Assembly: GCA_026418075.1 (NCBI GenBank)
Contig: JAOACA010000001.1
Location: 1 to 38,126, forward strand
Source: Candidatus Bipolaricaulota bacterium
Lineage (GTDB): Bacteria > Bipolaricaulota > Bipolaricaulia > Bipolaricaulales > Bipolaricaulaceae
Direction of reading: 5' to 3'
Length of the DNA: 38,126 nt
The translations under genes were made by a program, and so were the position numbers. Shown piece after piece: positions 16,877 to 23,499 of this stretch (position 1 is its first letter; each line of letters begins with the position of its first letter). The notes beneath the pieces are model-generated. The model did not search any database. It saw nothing but the letters and a program-made list of their open reading frames with translations, and was not told the DNA's origin.

Positions 16877-17431
16877 CTACCCCCGCCGGGCGGCCCCCCG
16901 GAGGGCCCGCCGCCCCCGCCAGAAGTACTCCGCACCCGAGACCACGGCCAGGGCCACCGCGAGGTAGAGGAACGCCTCCTTGAGCTCCCGGCCCCACGGC
17001 CCCAGGCCAAAGTACCGCGTGGAGAGGATGAAGAGCACAAGCCCGATGTGGGAGAGGGTCTTGAGCTTCCCAAGGACGCTGGCGTAGATCGAGATCCCTT
17101 CCGCCATCGCCACCACCCGAAGGCCCGTGACGAGGAACTCCCGGGCGAGGATGACGACGACCGGCCACGCCCGGAGCTCCCCGAGCTCGACAAACGAGAC
17201 AAACGCGGCGGTGATGAGGAGCTTGTCGGCAATGGGGTCGGCGAATCCTCCAAACGGGGTCTCCTGGCGGAGGGCCCGGGCCACGTAGCCGTCCGCCGCG
17301 TCGGACAGGGCCGCCAGAGCGAAGAGGGCGAGGGCGAGGACCTTGAAGATCGCCCCTTCGGCGTAGAGGAAGACCATGAAAAGCGGGGTGGCGAGGATCC
17401 GGGCGAGGGTGATCTGGTTGGGGATCGTCAC
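16877..17431 (-). CDS. pgsA: CDP-diacylglycerol-glycerol-3-phosphate 3-phosphatidyltransferase
   Basis: Makes phosphatidylglycerophosphate from CDP-diacylglycerol, the product of CdsA at 8693-9514. The CDP-alcohol phosphotransferase signature D-x2-DG-x2-AR-x8-G-x3-D-x3-D is complete in DAADGYVARALRQ...GGFADPIAD. The 184-residue protein has several hydrophobic helices and begins VTIPNQITLARI, the usual PgsA N-terminus. I chose the GTG at 17431 rather than 17479 because a perfect -35 TTGACA and a -10-like TACGGT lie inside the upstream extension. The -10 ends six bases before this GTG, which implies a leaderless message. Other CDP-alcohol transferases are possible, but the N-terminus and length fit PgsA best. 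Confidence 0.92.
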   Translation of the reverse strand: MTIPNQITLARILATPLFMVFLYAEGAIFKVLALALFALAALSDAADGYVARALRQETPFGGFADPIADKLLITAAFVSFVELGELRAWPVVVILAREFLVTGLRVVAMAEGISIYASVLGKLKTLSHIGLVLFILSTRYFGLGPWGRELKEAFLYLAVALAVVSGAEYFWRGRRALRGAARRG

Positions 17432-17437
17432 GGGGGG

Positions 17438-17466
17438 ACCGTAGCGCGGGGCCCAGTTCTTGTCAA
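17438..17466 (-). promoter_or_regulatory. predicted leaderless promoter of pgsA
   Basis: On the minus strand TTGACA (17466-17461) is followed after 17 bases by TACGGT (17443-17438), then six C residues and the GTG start. The -35 is a perfect consensus; the -10 matches three of six positions. Its -35 coincides with the -35 of the divergent DUF4438 gene. Confidence 0.55.
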
Positions 17467-17488
17467 TCCCAGTCCTCACCGCTAGGAT
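17460..17488 (+). promoter_or_regulatory. predicted promoter of the DUF4438 gene
   Basis: TTGTCA (17460-17465) and TAGGAT (17483-17488) are 17 bases apart. Transcription would begin near 17495, just before the AAGGAGG site at 17499-17504, so this mRNA has a short leader. The -35 lies on the same bases as that of pgsA on the other strand. Confidence 0.55.
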
Positions 17489-17508
17489 GGGGGCTGCAAG
17501 GAGGAGAT

Positions 17509-18396
17509 GTGCGCACGAATTCCGATCGGCTGGTCATGCTCTCGGTGATGGGGGAGATCACGCACCCCGCGATGCGCGGCTACCGGATCAGCCACGACGG
17601 GCAGCCCCTCGTCCTCCCCGGGGTGGGGGGGATCACGTACAACGTGCGGGTGGGGGATCCGGCCGTGGGCTGGGCCGCCGACCACGTCGAGCCCGGGGTC
17701 TCGATCCGCAACCTGGCCAAGGACCGGGAGGACCTCCCGCCCCCCAACCACGGCCTCAACTTCCTCGCCTGCGTCGGAAACGAGGCCACGGTCCTCACGG
17801 GGGACGCCAAGGGGGCCAAGGGCGTCGTGACGGGAAAGCACGGGGGAATTGAACACGTGCTCGTGGACTTCCCGCCCGAGACCCTGGAGAAGCTCCAGAT
17901 CGGGGACAAGGTGGGGATCAAGGCGTTTGGGACGGGCCTGAGCCTCCTCGATCACCCCGCGGTGCGGGTGATGAACCTCGACCCGCGGATCCTGCCCCGG
18001 ATGCCCGTGCGCGAGGAGAAGGGGGCCCTCGTGGTGGGGGTGACCCACGTCGTCCCCGCGGCCCTGATGGGCTCGGGGCTGGGGGCCGACACGTGCTACC
18101 GGGGGGACTACGACATCCAGCTCTTTGACGAGAAAACGGTGGAGGAGTACGGCCTTTCGGACCTGCGCCTGGGGGACCTGGTCGCGATCCTCGACACCGA
18201 GCACGCCTACGGACGGGTGTACAAGACGGGGGCGATCTCGATCGGGATCGTGGTCCACTCCGACTGCGTGGTGAGCGGGCACGGGCCGGGGGTGACGACC
18301 CTGTTCACAAGCTCCACCGGCAAAGCGCTTCGCTACGAGATCGCCCCGGGGGCCAACCTCGCCCAATTCCTCGGGCTTCGGATCATGCCAGACTAG
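17509..18396 (+). CDS. DUF4438 domain-containing protein
   Basis: A 295-residue member of DUF4438, a family of unknown function well known from Thermotogales and other thermophilic anaerobes. The protein is conserved throughout, with PLVLPGVGGITYNVRVGD, GVSIRNL, a KGVVTGKHGGIEHVLVDF block, PAALMGSGLGAD, and VVHSDCVVSGHGPGVTTL near the end. Several conserved His/Asp/Cys residues (GKHGGIEH, VVHSDC, SGHGPG) could form a metal or catalytic site, but this is inference. The start is a GTG with AAGGAGG upstream; TIR-type or transport motifs are absent and no signal peptide is visible. It is a single-gene unit with its own promoter, divergent from pgsA. It marks the right edge of the high-GC block before an AT-richer island. 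Confidence 0.85.
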   Translation: MRTNSDRLVMLSVMGEITHPAMRGYRISHDGQPLVLPGVGGITYNVRVGDPAVGWAADHVEPGVSIRNLAKDREDLPPPNHGLNFLACVGNEATVLTGDAKGAKGVVTGKHGGIEHVLVDFPPETLEKLQIGDKVGIKAFGTGLSLLDHPAVRVMNLDPRILPRMPVREEKGALVVGVTHVVPAALMGSGLGADTCYRGDYDIQLFDEKTVEEYGLSDLRLGDLVAILDTEHAYGRVYKTGAISIGIVVHSDCVVSGHGPGVTTLFTSSTGKALRYEIAPGANLAQFLGLRIMPD

Positions 18397-18662
18397 AGCC
18401 GTCCTTGGATCCCGACCGCCGGGGAAGCACGGGAAACCGCGGGAGACATCAAAAAAGGCCCAAGCTGAGACACGCTACCTTGAGTAACCCGAACATTTTG
18501 CCTACACACCAGTTCCGCGTGCATGTGCTCGCTCTATCATTACATACTAGCCCAACAAAGGCCATCTGCAGCAGCAAGACACGCCTGGTGCTACGTTGGA
18601 GAAGAGATGACGAAACCGGACCTGCCAGGCGATATACTTCACGATAGGAGGTGATCAACCTA
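18397..18662. other. AT-richer intergenic island, left part
   Basis: Base composition drops visibly here compared with the flanking genes, with short A and T runs (CATCAAAAAAGG, ATTACATACTAG). TATACT at 18633-18638 is a possible -10 for the small downstream gene. The two ORFs in the track (80 and 69 codons, opposite strands) show no protein-like pattern and lack good start signals. I recognise no RNA gene, att site or repeat. Confidence 0.45.
18646..18656 (+). promoter_or_regulatory. perfect extended Shine-Dalgarno site
   Basis: AGGAGGTGATC is complementary to 11 consecutive bases of the usual 16S rRNA 3' end. It lies six bases before the ATG at 18663. No other gene in the window has such a long match. 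Confidence 0.8.
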
Positions 18663-18956
18663 ATGAGGAAGTACGTCAGGCTCGGCGATCTTGTTGTCCC
18701 GCCGAAAACGCTGCAGCTGATCTCTCCCCAAAGCTCGGGGATCGTGGTGTTCTCCGGCGCCGTTCTCCAGGGCGAACCAAGCGAGTGGCTTCAGCAGTTA
18801 CAGCAAATGGAAGGATCTACGGTTCGCCTCCAATGGCGGGATGGCCCCAGAGAACGTTCAGACATCGTGCGTGTAGAACAAGTGCGCGTTGAGGAGAAGA
18901 CCAGGGACGGTGCTTTGATCACGCACTACAGCTGCCGGGTCCAAATCGTAGGATAG
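18663..18956 (+). CDS. small hypothetical protein of the AT-richer island
   Basis: I do not recognise this 97-residue protein. Its coding status rests on an 11-base Shine-Dalgarno site six bases before the ATG and on a balanced, protein-like composition with alternating hydrophobic residues (KYVRLGDLVVPPKTLQLI, GIVVFSGAVLQGEPSEWL, GSTVRLQWRDGPRERSD, ALITHYSCRVQIVG). This suggests a compact, mostly beta fold without membrane segment or signal peptide. It lacks cysteine clusters and catalytic motifs. Base composition and codon use are less GC-biased than in all neighbours, suggesting recent arrival or a mobile or phage origin, but no mobile gene is adjacent. The ORF-track GTG at 18651 lies inside the Shine-Dalgarno site and is rejected as start. 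Confidence 0.65.
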   Translation: MRKYVRLGDLVVPPKTLQLISPQSSGIVVFSGAVLQGEPSEWLQQLQQMEGSTVRLQWRDGPRERSDIVRVEQVRVEEKTRDGALITHYSCRVQIVG

Positions 18957-19202
18957 ACAAAATAAGTTGCACTATGCCGAGCTAAATGAAAGTGTTCCCT
19001 TTTTCTGCTCCAGTCATTTCAAACCAACAAGCCAGTCCTGGCCTCGCCTCGAGCCCTCGCCTTTCCTGATTCCTCCCTGCATTGTCCCACACCTTCTCCC
19101 CCAGTCCCCCCAGGCACTACACCCTCGCGATGCCCAACCCACAGGAGGAGCAGGCAAGCTCCCCGTAGAACCTGGCGCGGAGAAGGGTTAGCCTTCACCG
19201 TT
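18957..19202. other. AT-richer intergenic island, right part
   Basis: This stretch begins AT-rich (CAAAATAAGTTGCAC, CCCTTTTTCTG) and becomes pyrimidine-rich towards the ATP-grasp gene (many CCT/CCC runs from 19060 to 19130). The track ORFs on both strands look random. TAGCCT at 19189-19194, eight bases before the GTG start at 19203, is a weak -10 candidate in the leaderless position. I see no terminator for the small gene. Confidence 0.35.
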
Positions 19203-20450
19203 GTGCATAAAAACAAGACTCCAAGGCGAAGGCTCCTCGTAACCGGGCTGTTTGAGCCCGCGGCGTTGGCCGTCGTCCGCCGCCTCGGCCGGGACGGCTG
19301 GCACGTCACCGCCGCCGACGGCCACCGGATGGCCTACGGGCTCTTCTCCCGCTACGTCGCCCGCCGGGTGAAGATCCCCTCGCTTCGCCTTAACCCCAAG
19401 GGCTACGTCCAGGCCCTCCTCCGGGAGCTCGCCGCGGGGGGCTACGACGTCTACTTCCCCACCTTCGAGGAGGTCATCCCCCTAAGCCGCGTTCGGGACG
19501 AAATCCTTCGCCACGCCGCGACGGTCCTCCCCACCCCCGAGGAGGTGGACACCTTCCACGACAAGGCCCGGCTCGGGGAGCTCGCCCAGCGGGCGGGGGT
19601 AAGGTACCCCGCGACGTGGGCCCCCCGCCCCGGGGAGGAGGTGGAGGACCTCCGCCGCACCCTCGACGGCCCGGCCGTGGTCAAGCTCCGCCGGGGATCG
19701 GGCTCAGCCGGAATGCGAAAGGTGACGGACCCCGCGGACCTCCCCCGGGTCTACGCCGAGGTCGTCCGGGCGTACAACCTGAGACCGCCGCTCCTCCCCC
19801 TCGTCCAGAAGTGGGTCGACGGGCCCACGGTCTGCTCGCTCGAACTGGCGCAATCGGGAAATGTCGTCGGCCAGATCCTCGTCCGCGGGATCCGGACGAT
19901 GCCCCGGGACGCGGGAACCACCGTCCTCCGGGAGTGCATCCGGCACCCGGCGGCGGAGGAGGCGTCCCGGAAGCTCATCGGGGCCCTGGGGTACACGGGG
20001 TTCGTCGGGTTCGACTACGTGGTCGACCGGGTCACCGGCGAGCCCTACGTCGTGGACGCCAATCCCCGGCCGACTCCGGCCCTGAACCTCGCCCAGCTCG
20101 GGGGCTGCGACCTTGTCGGGGCCTGGGTCCGGATCGCCCAAGGGAAAAGCGTCCAGCCTCTTCCCCCCTGCCCGGAGGGCCTGCGGACCCGGGTCCACTT
20201 CGGGGACTGGGCGTGGCTCGCCGAGAGCCTCGTCCGGGGGCTCCGGCACCCCCGGGAGGAGGCCCGCCTTCGTCGGGGCTGGTGGCGGGACCGGAGGACC
20301 CCCGACGACGTCTGGGACCGGCGCGACCCCCTCCCGGCCCTTGTCCTGTGGGCCTACATCCTGACCCACGCCCCCCGCCTCCTCCTCACCTCCTACGACG
20401 CGACGGAACTCTTTATGTTCCACAACCGGTACGTGGACCGGGAGGGCTAG
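19203..20450 (+). CDS. ATP-grasp domain protein (carboxylate-amine ligase-like)
   Basis: A 415-residue ATP-grasp enzyme, expected to activate a carboxylate as acyl phosphate and join it to an amine or thiol. The N-terminal pre-ATP-grasp domain opens with LLVTGLFEPAALAVVRRLG, as in CarB/PurK-like or D-Asp ligase-type proteins. The ATP-grasp core includes FHDKARLGELAQRAGV, the nucleotide-binding lysine in GPAVVKLRRGSGSAGM, and the metal-binding FDYVVDRVTGEPYVVDANPRP. About 90 C-terminal residues are Arg-rich and ordinary ATP-grasp proteins lack them. The substrate cannot be deduced. The GTG start lacks a Shine-Dalgarno site. Its stop shares CTAG with the convergent GNAT-like gene. Confidence 0.82.
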   Translation: MHKNKTPRRRLLVTGLFEPAALAVVRRLGRDGWHVTAADGHRMAYGLFSRYVARRVKIPSLRLNPKGYVQALLRELAAGGYDVYFPTFEEVIPLSRVRDEILRHAATVLPTPEEVDTFHDKARLGELAQRAGVRYPATWAPRPGEEVEDLRRTLDGPAVVKLRRGSGSAGMRKVTDPADLPRVYAEVVRAYNLRPPLLPLVQKWVDGPTVCSLELAQSGNVVGQILVRGIRTMPRDAGTTVLRECIRHPAAEEASRKLIGALGYTGFVGFDYVVDRVTGEPYVVDANPRPTPALNLAQLGGCDLVGAWVRIAQGKSVQPLPPCPEGLRTRVHFGDWAWLAESLVRGLRHPREEARLRRGWWRDRRTPDDVWDRRDPLPALVLWAYILTHAPRLLLTSYDATELFMFHNRYVDREG

Positions 20451-21478
20451 AGGTCGCGGATGTCGAGGTAGAGGGGCGGGGCGGGCCTCCGCCCCCCCAG
20501 GTCCCGGATCACGGTCCGGTAGCGAAGGGTCTCCTTGAGGAGAAGCGGGGGGAGCCGGACCAGGGGATCCCCGGCGCTCCGGAAGAGGGCAAGGAGGTCC
20601 ACCCCTTCGGTCCGGGCCCGGTGGGAAAGGTCCCCGAGGAGCCGGCGGAGGAGCCAGGGCCCGGCCCGGCCCTCGACCCAGACGTCGAAGAGGTGCCAGA
20701 ACCGCAGCGCCTGTCCGGGAACCGGGACCCGGGGGATGGGGAGAACCCGGGCGAGGGGGTTCAGGAGAAGCCCCAGGAGCCGGTACTCCAAGGGCAAGAC
20801 GAGGACCCGCTGCTGGAAAACGCTGGAGCAGTCCCACACGCTCACCTGGGCAAAGCTCCTCCCGCGCTTGAGGCGAAAGACGCCCCGGAGGTACCCCAGC
20901 TCCGCCCCTTGGGCGTAGACCTCCGGGAGGGACAGGGGCCGGAGATCTCGGGGCCCAAGGGCCTCGGCGAGGGCGGAAACCGCGGATTTTGGGTCAGGAA
21001 GAGAGGAAAGCCGGACCGGTCCCGGCCGGGTGGGGAGGGTGAGGACCTCGAACTCGCCCGCGACCCAACCCCCTCCCTTGGCGAACACGCGCAGGGCGTC
21101 GACGTTGTCCCCCTTGACGTGGCCGTAGAGGAAGGGCGCTCCCATTCCCCGCGCCTCCTCCTCCACCGCAGTCCAAAGCTCCCACAGCCCCCGCTTCATG
21201 CTCCGCCGGTAGGAGGGATCGGAGCGGAGGTCGTAGACGTAGACGACCCGGACGGGCTCGCCCCCAACGAACACCTCCTTGGGGGCAAAGGCGAGGACCC
21301 CCACCGCGCCGTTCCCCTCTTCGGCGAGGAGGACCCGCGCCCCGGGGAGGAGGGCCGACCGGTAGAAAAACGTCGCCCGCTCCACGGCGAGGCGGGAGCG
21401 GGTCCCCTGGGGGCTCGCCGCCTCCAGCCGCCGGAGCGCGGGCTCATCGGCCGGGGTCGCGTCGCGGATCCGAACCAT
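20447..21478 (-). CDS. GNAT family N-acetyltransferase-like protein
   Basis: The first 145 or so residues of this 343-residue protein look like a GNAT domain: VRIRDATPADEPALRRLE at the start, VLLAEEGNGAVGVLAF and the acetyl-CoA-binding strand VVYVYDLRSDPSYRRSMKRGLW, then a FLYGHVKGDN segment. The classical Q/RxxGxG loop is degenerate (RRSMKRG). The C-terminal half has no motif I recognise and could be a second, diverged GNAT fold. The ATG at 21478 follows a -10-like TATACT by eight bases and has no Shine-Dalgarno site, so its message is probably leaderless. It is divergent from sfsA over only 49 bases. Acetyl or aminoacyl donor and acceptor are unknown. Confidence 0.75.
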   Translation of the reverse strand: MVRIRDATPADEPALRRLEAASPQGTRSRLAVERATFFYRSALLPGARVLLAEEGNGAVGVLAFAPKEVFVGGEPVRVVYVYDLRSDPSYRRSMKRGLWELWTAVEEEARGMGAPFLYGHVKGDNVDALRVFAKGGGWVAGEFEVLTLPTRPGPVRLSSLPDPKSAVSALAEALGPRDLRPLSLPEVYAQGAELGYLRGVFRLKRGRSFAQVSVWDCSSVFQQRVLVLPLEYRLLGLLLNPLARVLPIPRVPVPGQALRFWHLFDVWVEGRAGPWLLRRLLGDLSHRARTEGVDLLALFRSAGDPLVRLPPLLLKETLRYRTVIRDLGGRRPAPPLYLDIRDL

Positions 21479-21486
21479 GACCGATC

Positions 21487-21492
21487 AGTATA
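21487..21492 (-). promoter_or_regulatory. -10 element of the GNAT-like gene
   Basis: TATACT on the minus strand matches five of six consensus positions and ends eight bases before the ATG. The start has no Shine-Dalgarno site. No clear -35 is present. Confidence 0.45.
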
Positions 21493-21515
21493 CCCGTGCG
21501 CCTCCGCCGCCCGGG

Positions 21516-21521
21516 TACACT
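21516..21521 (+). promoter_or_regulatory. -10 element of sfsA
   Basis: TACACT ends six bases before the sfsA ATG, with only GCCCCC between them. A transcript would start at or next to the ATG. No -35 is recognised. Confidence 0.45.
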
Positions 21522-21527
21522 GCCCCC

Positions 21528-22367
21528 ATGGCGTCGGAGAATCGGTGGGGAACCTTCCTCCGCCGGCAGAGCCGGTTCGTGGTCGAGGTGGAACTTGACG
21601 GCCAGCCCATCCTTGCCCACCTCCCCAACCCCGGGCGGCTCGAGGAGGTGCTGGAACCGGGGCGAAGGATCCTCGTTCGTCCCGCGCCGCCGGGCCGGCG
21701 GACGGCATGGACCGCCGTGGGGGCCGCGCTCGACCGGTTCCTCGTCTCCCTCGACGCCACGCTCCCCAACCGGGCGTTCCCCGCCTTTCTGGAGGAGGGC
21801 GTGGTCCCCGAGCTCCGCGGGTTCCGGATCCTGGCCCGGGAGCCGCGCCTGGGGCAGGGCAGGGCGGACTTCCTCCTCGTCCGGGGCGGGCGGCGCCTGT
21901 GGGTGGAGGTGAAGTCGGTGACCCTGGTTGTCGACGGGGTGGCCCTGTTCCCCGACGCCCCCACGGTCCGCGGGCGGCGGCACGTGGAGAAGCTCGCGGC
22001 TCTAGCCCGTCGGGGAGGAGAAGCCGTGATCCTGTTCGTCGTTCAGCGGCCCGACGCGAGCCGGTTCGGCCCCCACGCCGGGATCGACCCCGCGTTCGCC
22101 CGGGCGTTCCTGGAGGCCCTCGCGGCCGGGGTGGCCGCCCGGGCCGTGGTGTGCCGCTTCGACGGGGAGGAGCTCAGTCCCCTTTCCCTTCTTGGGCCTG
22201 AGGACCTGGTGCTCCCCGAAGCCGCTCCGCGCATGGGATGCACATCCGCCGGCCCCCCACTTCCCGCAGCCGGGTCTCCATCACCGGCTCCCCGCACGCC
22301 GCACAGGGGACGCTCAACCGGACCCGGGCCAGGGGCGGAGGCTCGACGGCAACCTCCCGCAGGCTGA
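21528..22367 (+). CDS. sfsA: SfsA family DNA/RNA nuclease-like protein
   Basis: SfsA proteins combine an OB-type nucleic-acid-binding domain with a PD-(D/E)xK nuclease-like domain; E. coli SfsA was named as a sugar fermentation stimulation factor. The 279-residue product has [14 protein letters not shown], the diagnostic [15 protein letters not shown], and the nuclease-like core [25 protein letters not shown] followed by [16 protein letters not shown] and [10 protein letters not shown]. The ATG at 21528 sits six bases after a -10-like hexamer; the ORF-track start at 21477 would lie upstream of it. Family members are normally about 230-240 residues. The last 64 codons lie antisense to the conserved C-terminus of the FmdE-like gene and their Pro/Gly/Ala-rich sequence looks like a read-through tail. 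Confidence 0.88.
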   Translation: MASENRWGTFLRRQSRFVVEVELDGQPILAHLPNPGRLEEVLEPGRRILVRPAPPGRRTAWTAVGAALDRFLVSLDATLPNRAFPAFLEEGVVPELRGFRILAREPRLGQGRADFLLVRGGRRLWVEVKSVTLVVDGVALFPDAPTVRGRRHVEKLAALARRGGEAVILFVVQRPDASRFGPHAGIDPAFARAFLEALAAGVAARAVVCRFDGEELSPLSLLGPEDLVLPEAAPRMGCTSAGPPLPAAGSPSPAPRTPHRGRSTGPGPGAEARRQPPAG

Positions 22368-22735
22368 ACACCTCCGCCGCCGGAGCGGTGAGGATCCAGC
22401 GGATGCAGTCCTCCCGCAGCCCCGGGGGCGCGCCCCGGAGGTGGGCGAGGACCCGCACCGCCCGGCCCGTCCGGCGGGAGAAGAACGTGTACACGGACTT
22501 CCCCCCAGTCCCGGAAGAGGAGGTTCCCTTGCCCGAACGTGCATCCCGCGAGGTCCTGGACCGCGTCCACCCCGCAGGCGTCGTTCTCCGCGATCGCCAC
22601 GAGCTCCTCGTCCTCGGCCCGCTCGACCCCGAGGGCCGCCAGGGCGGCGAGGGTCATCCGGTAGCCGATCGCGAGCCCGGGGCAGCTGTGGCCGTGGAAC
22701 CAGACCACCGCATCGTAGGGGGGCCGGTCCATCAT
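22174..22735 (-). CDS. FmdE-like protein with zinc finger, frameshifted
   Basis: Two reading frames together encode one FmdE-family protein (formylmethanofuran dehydrogenase subunit E-like, a family widespread outside methanogens and of unclear role). The first frame holds [28 protein letters not shown] and [15 protein letters not shown]. The continuation is in another frame: [20 protein letters not shown], then a zinc-ribbon with CAACGEPV and [10 protein letters not shown]. The switch falls at a run of six C on the plus strand (22501-22506); five would restore the frame. Either a one-base insertion disrupted the gene or the run is miscounted. The start ATG at 22735 overlaps the previous stop as ATGA. 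It is the last gene of the RNA-repair string and converges on sfsA with a long overlap. Confidence 0.8.
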
Positions 22736-23499
22736 CCCCACCCCCGGAGCTCGATCCAGGACCGGCTTGCCCGGAGCGCCTCCGGATCCTTCACCTCCAC
22801 CACCCCGAGAGGAACCGCGCGAAGGGTGGAGAGGAGCTCGTCCCAGGGGAGATCTCCCGCCCCAAGGGGGAGGTGTTCATCGGCCTCGCCCCGGTTCCCG
22901 TGGAGGTGGACGACCCGGAGGTGGGGGAGGAGCGGAGGGAGAAGGCGGAGGAGCTCCGCCCCGTGGGAGATCCAGGCGTGGCCGAGGTCGAGGGTCCCGG
23001 AAAGCCCAAGCCCGGCCAGGACCTCCCGGAACCGGCCGAGGTCCCAAAGGTAGGCGTGGGGGTGGCGGGGGTCGTTCTCGAGGGAGAGCTCCACCCCGAG
23101 GGCTTGGGCCCTCGCCTGCAGCCGGCGGACCGCCTCCCAGGCCGCGTCCCAGGGGGGATCGTGGGGGGCCCCGGCGAGGGGCTTGTAGCCGATGTGGAAC
23201 GTCGCGGTCCGGGCCCCGAGCGCCGCGGCCAGGCCCAGGGTGCGGGCCACCTCCCGCTCGGCGAGAACCCGGGCCCCGGGGAGGGGGGAGAGAAGGTTCA
23301 CGTCGGCCACGGGGACGTGGAGGGAGAGCTCGGCTCGAAAGCCCCGGACCCGGCGGATCAGACCGGCGGTCCACGCCCCCGGGTCCCACGGGGGATCGCA
23401 GAGGAACTCCACTCCCTCAAACCCAAGCGCCAACGCGCGCTCGAGCGCCGCGTCCGGCGGCGCGGGGTGGAACGCGAGGGACGAGGCGAGGAGCTTCAT
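22732..23499 (-). CDS. sugar phosphate isomerase/epimerase family TIM barrel
   Basis: A 255-residue TIM-barrel protein of the AP endonuclease 2 / xylose isomerase-like superfamily (COG1082 type). Visible barrel strands and metal-ligand positions include [49 protein letters not shown] (the usual Glu), [13 protein letters not shown] (Asp and His), and [15 protein letters not shown] (His). This pattern supports a divalent-metal enzyme acting on a sugar or sugar phosphate, or an endonuclease IV relative. The exact substrate is not readable. The start ATG at 23499 overlaps the methyltransferase stop, and its stop overlaps the FmdE-like start; both junctions are ATGA, so translation is coupled. Confidence 0.82.
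   Translation of the reverse strand: MKLLASSLAFHPAPPDAALERALALGFEGVEFLCDPPWDPGAWTAGLIRRVRGFRAELSLHVPVADVNLLSPLPGARVLAEREVARTLGLAAALGARTATFHIGYKPLAGAPHDPPWDAAWEAVRRLQARAQALGVELSLENDPRHPHAYLWDLGRFREVLAGLGLSGTLDLGHAWISHGAELLRLLPPLLPHLRVVHLHGNRGEADEHLPLGAGDLPWDELLSTLRAVPLGVVEVKDPEALRASRSWIELRGWG

Noticed and set aside
18449-18658. 69-codon minus-strand ORF in the AT-richer island
   Set aside because: It crosses the ribosome site of the small plus-strand gene, lacks its own ribosome site and shows no protein-like pattern.
18397-19202. tRNA gene or phage attachment site in the island
   Set aside because: No cloverleaf, CCA end or direct repeat was found by eye, and no integrase is nearby.
19019-19309. 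96-codon minus-strand ORF before the ATP-grasp gene
   Set aside because: It overlaps the start of the ATP-grasp gene and the sequence looks random.
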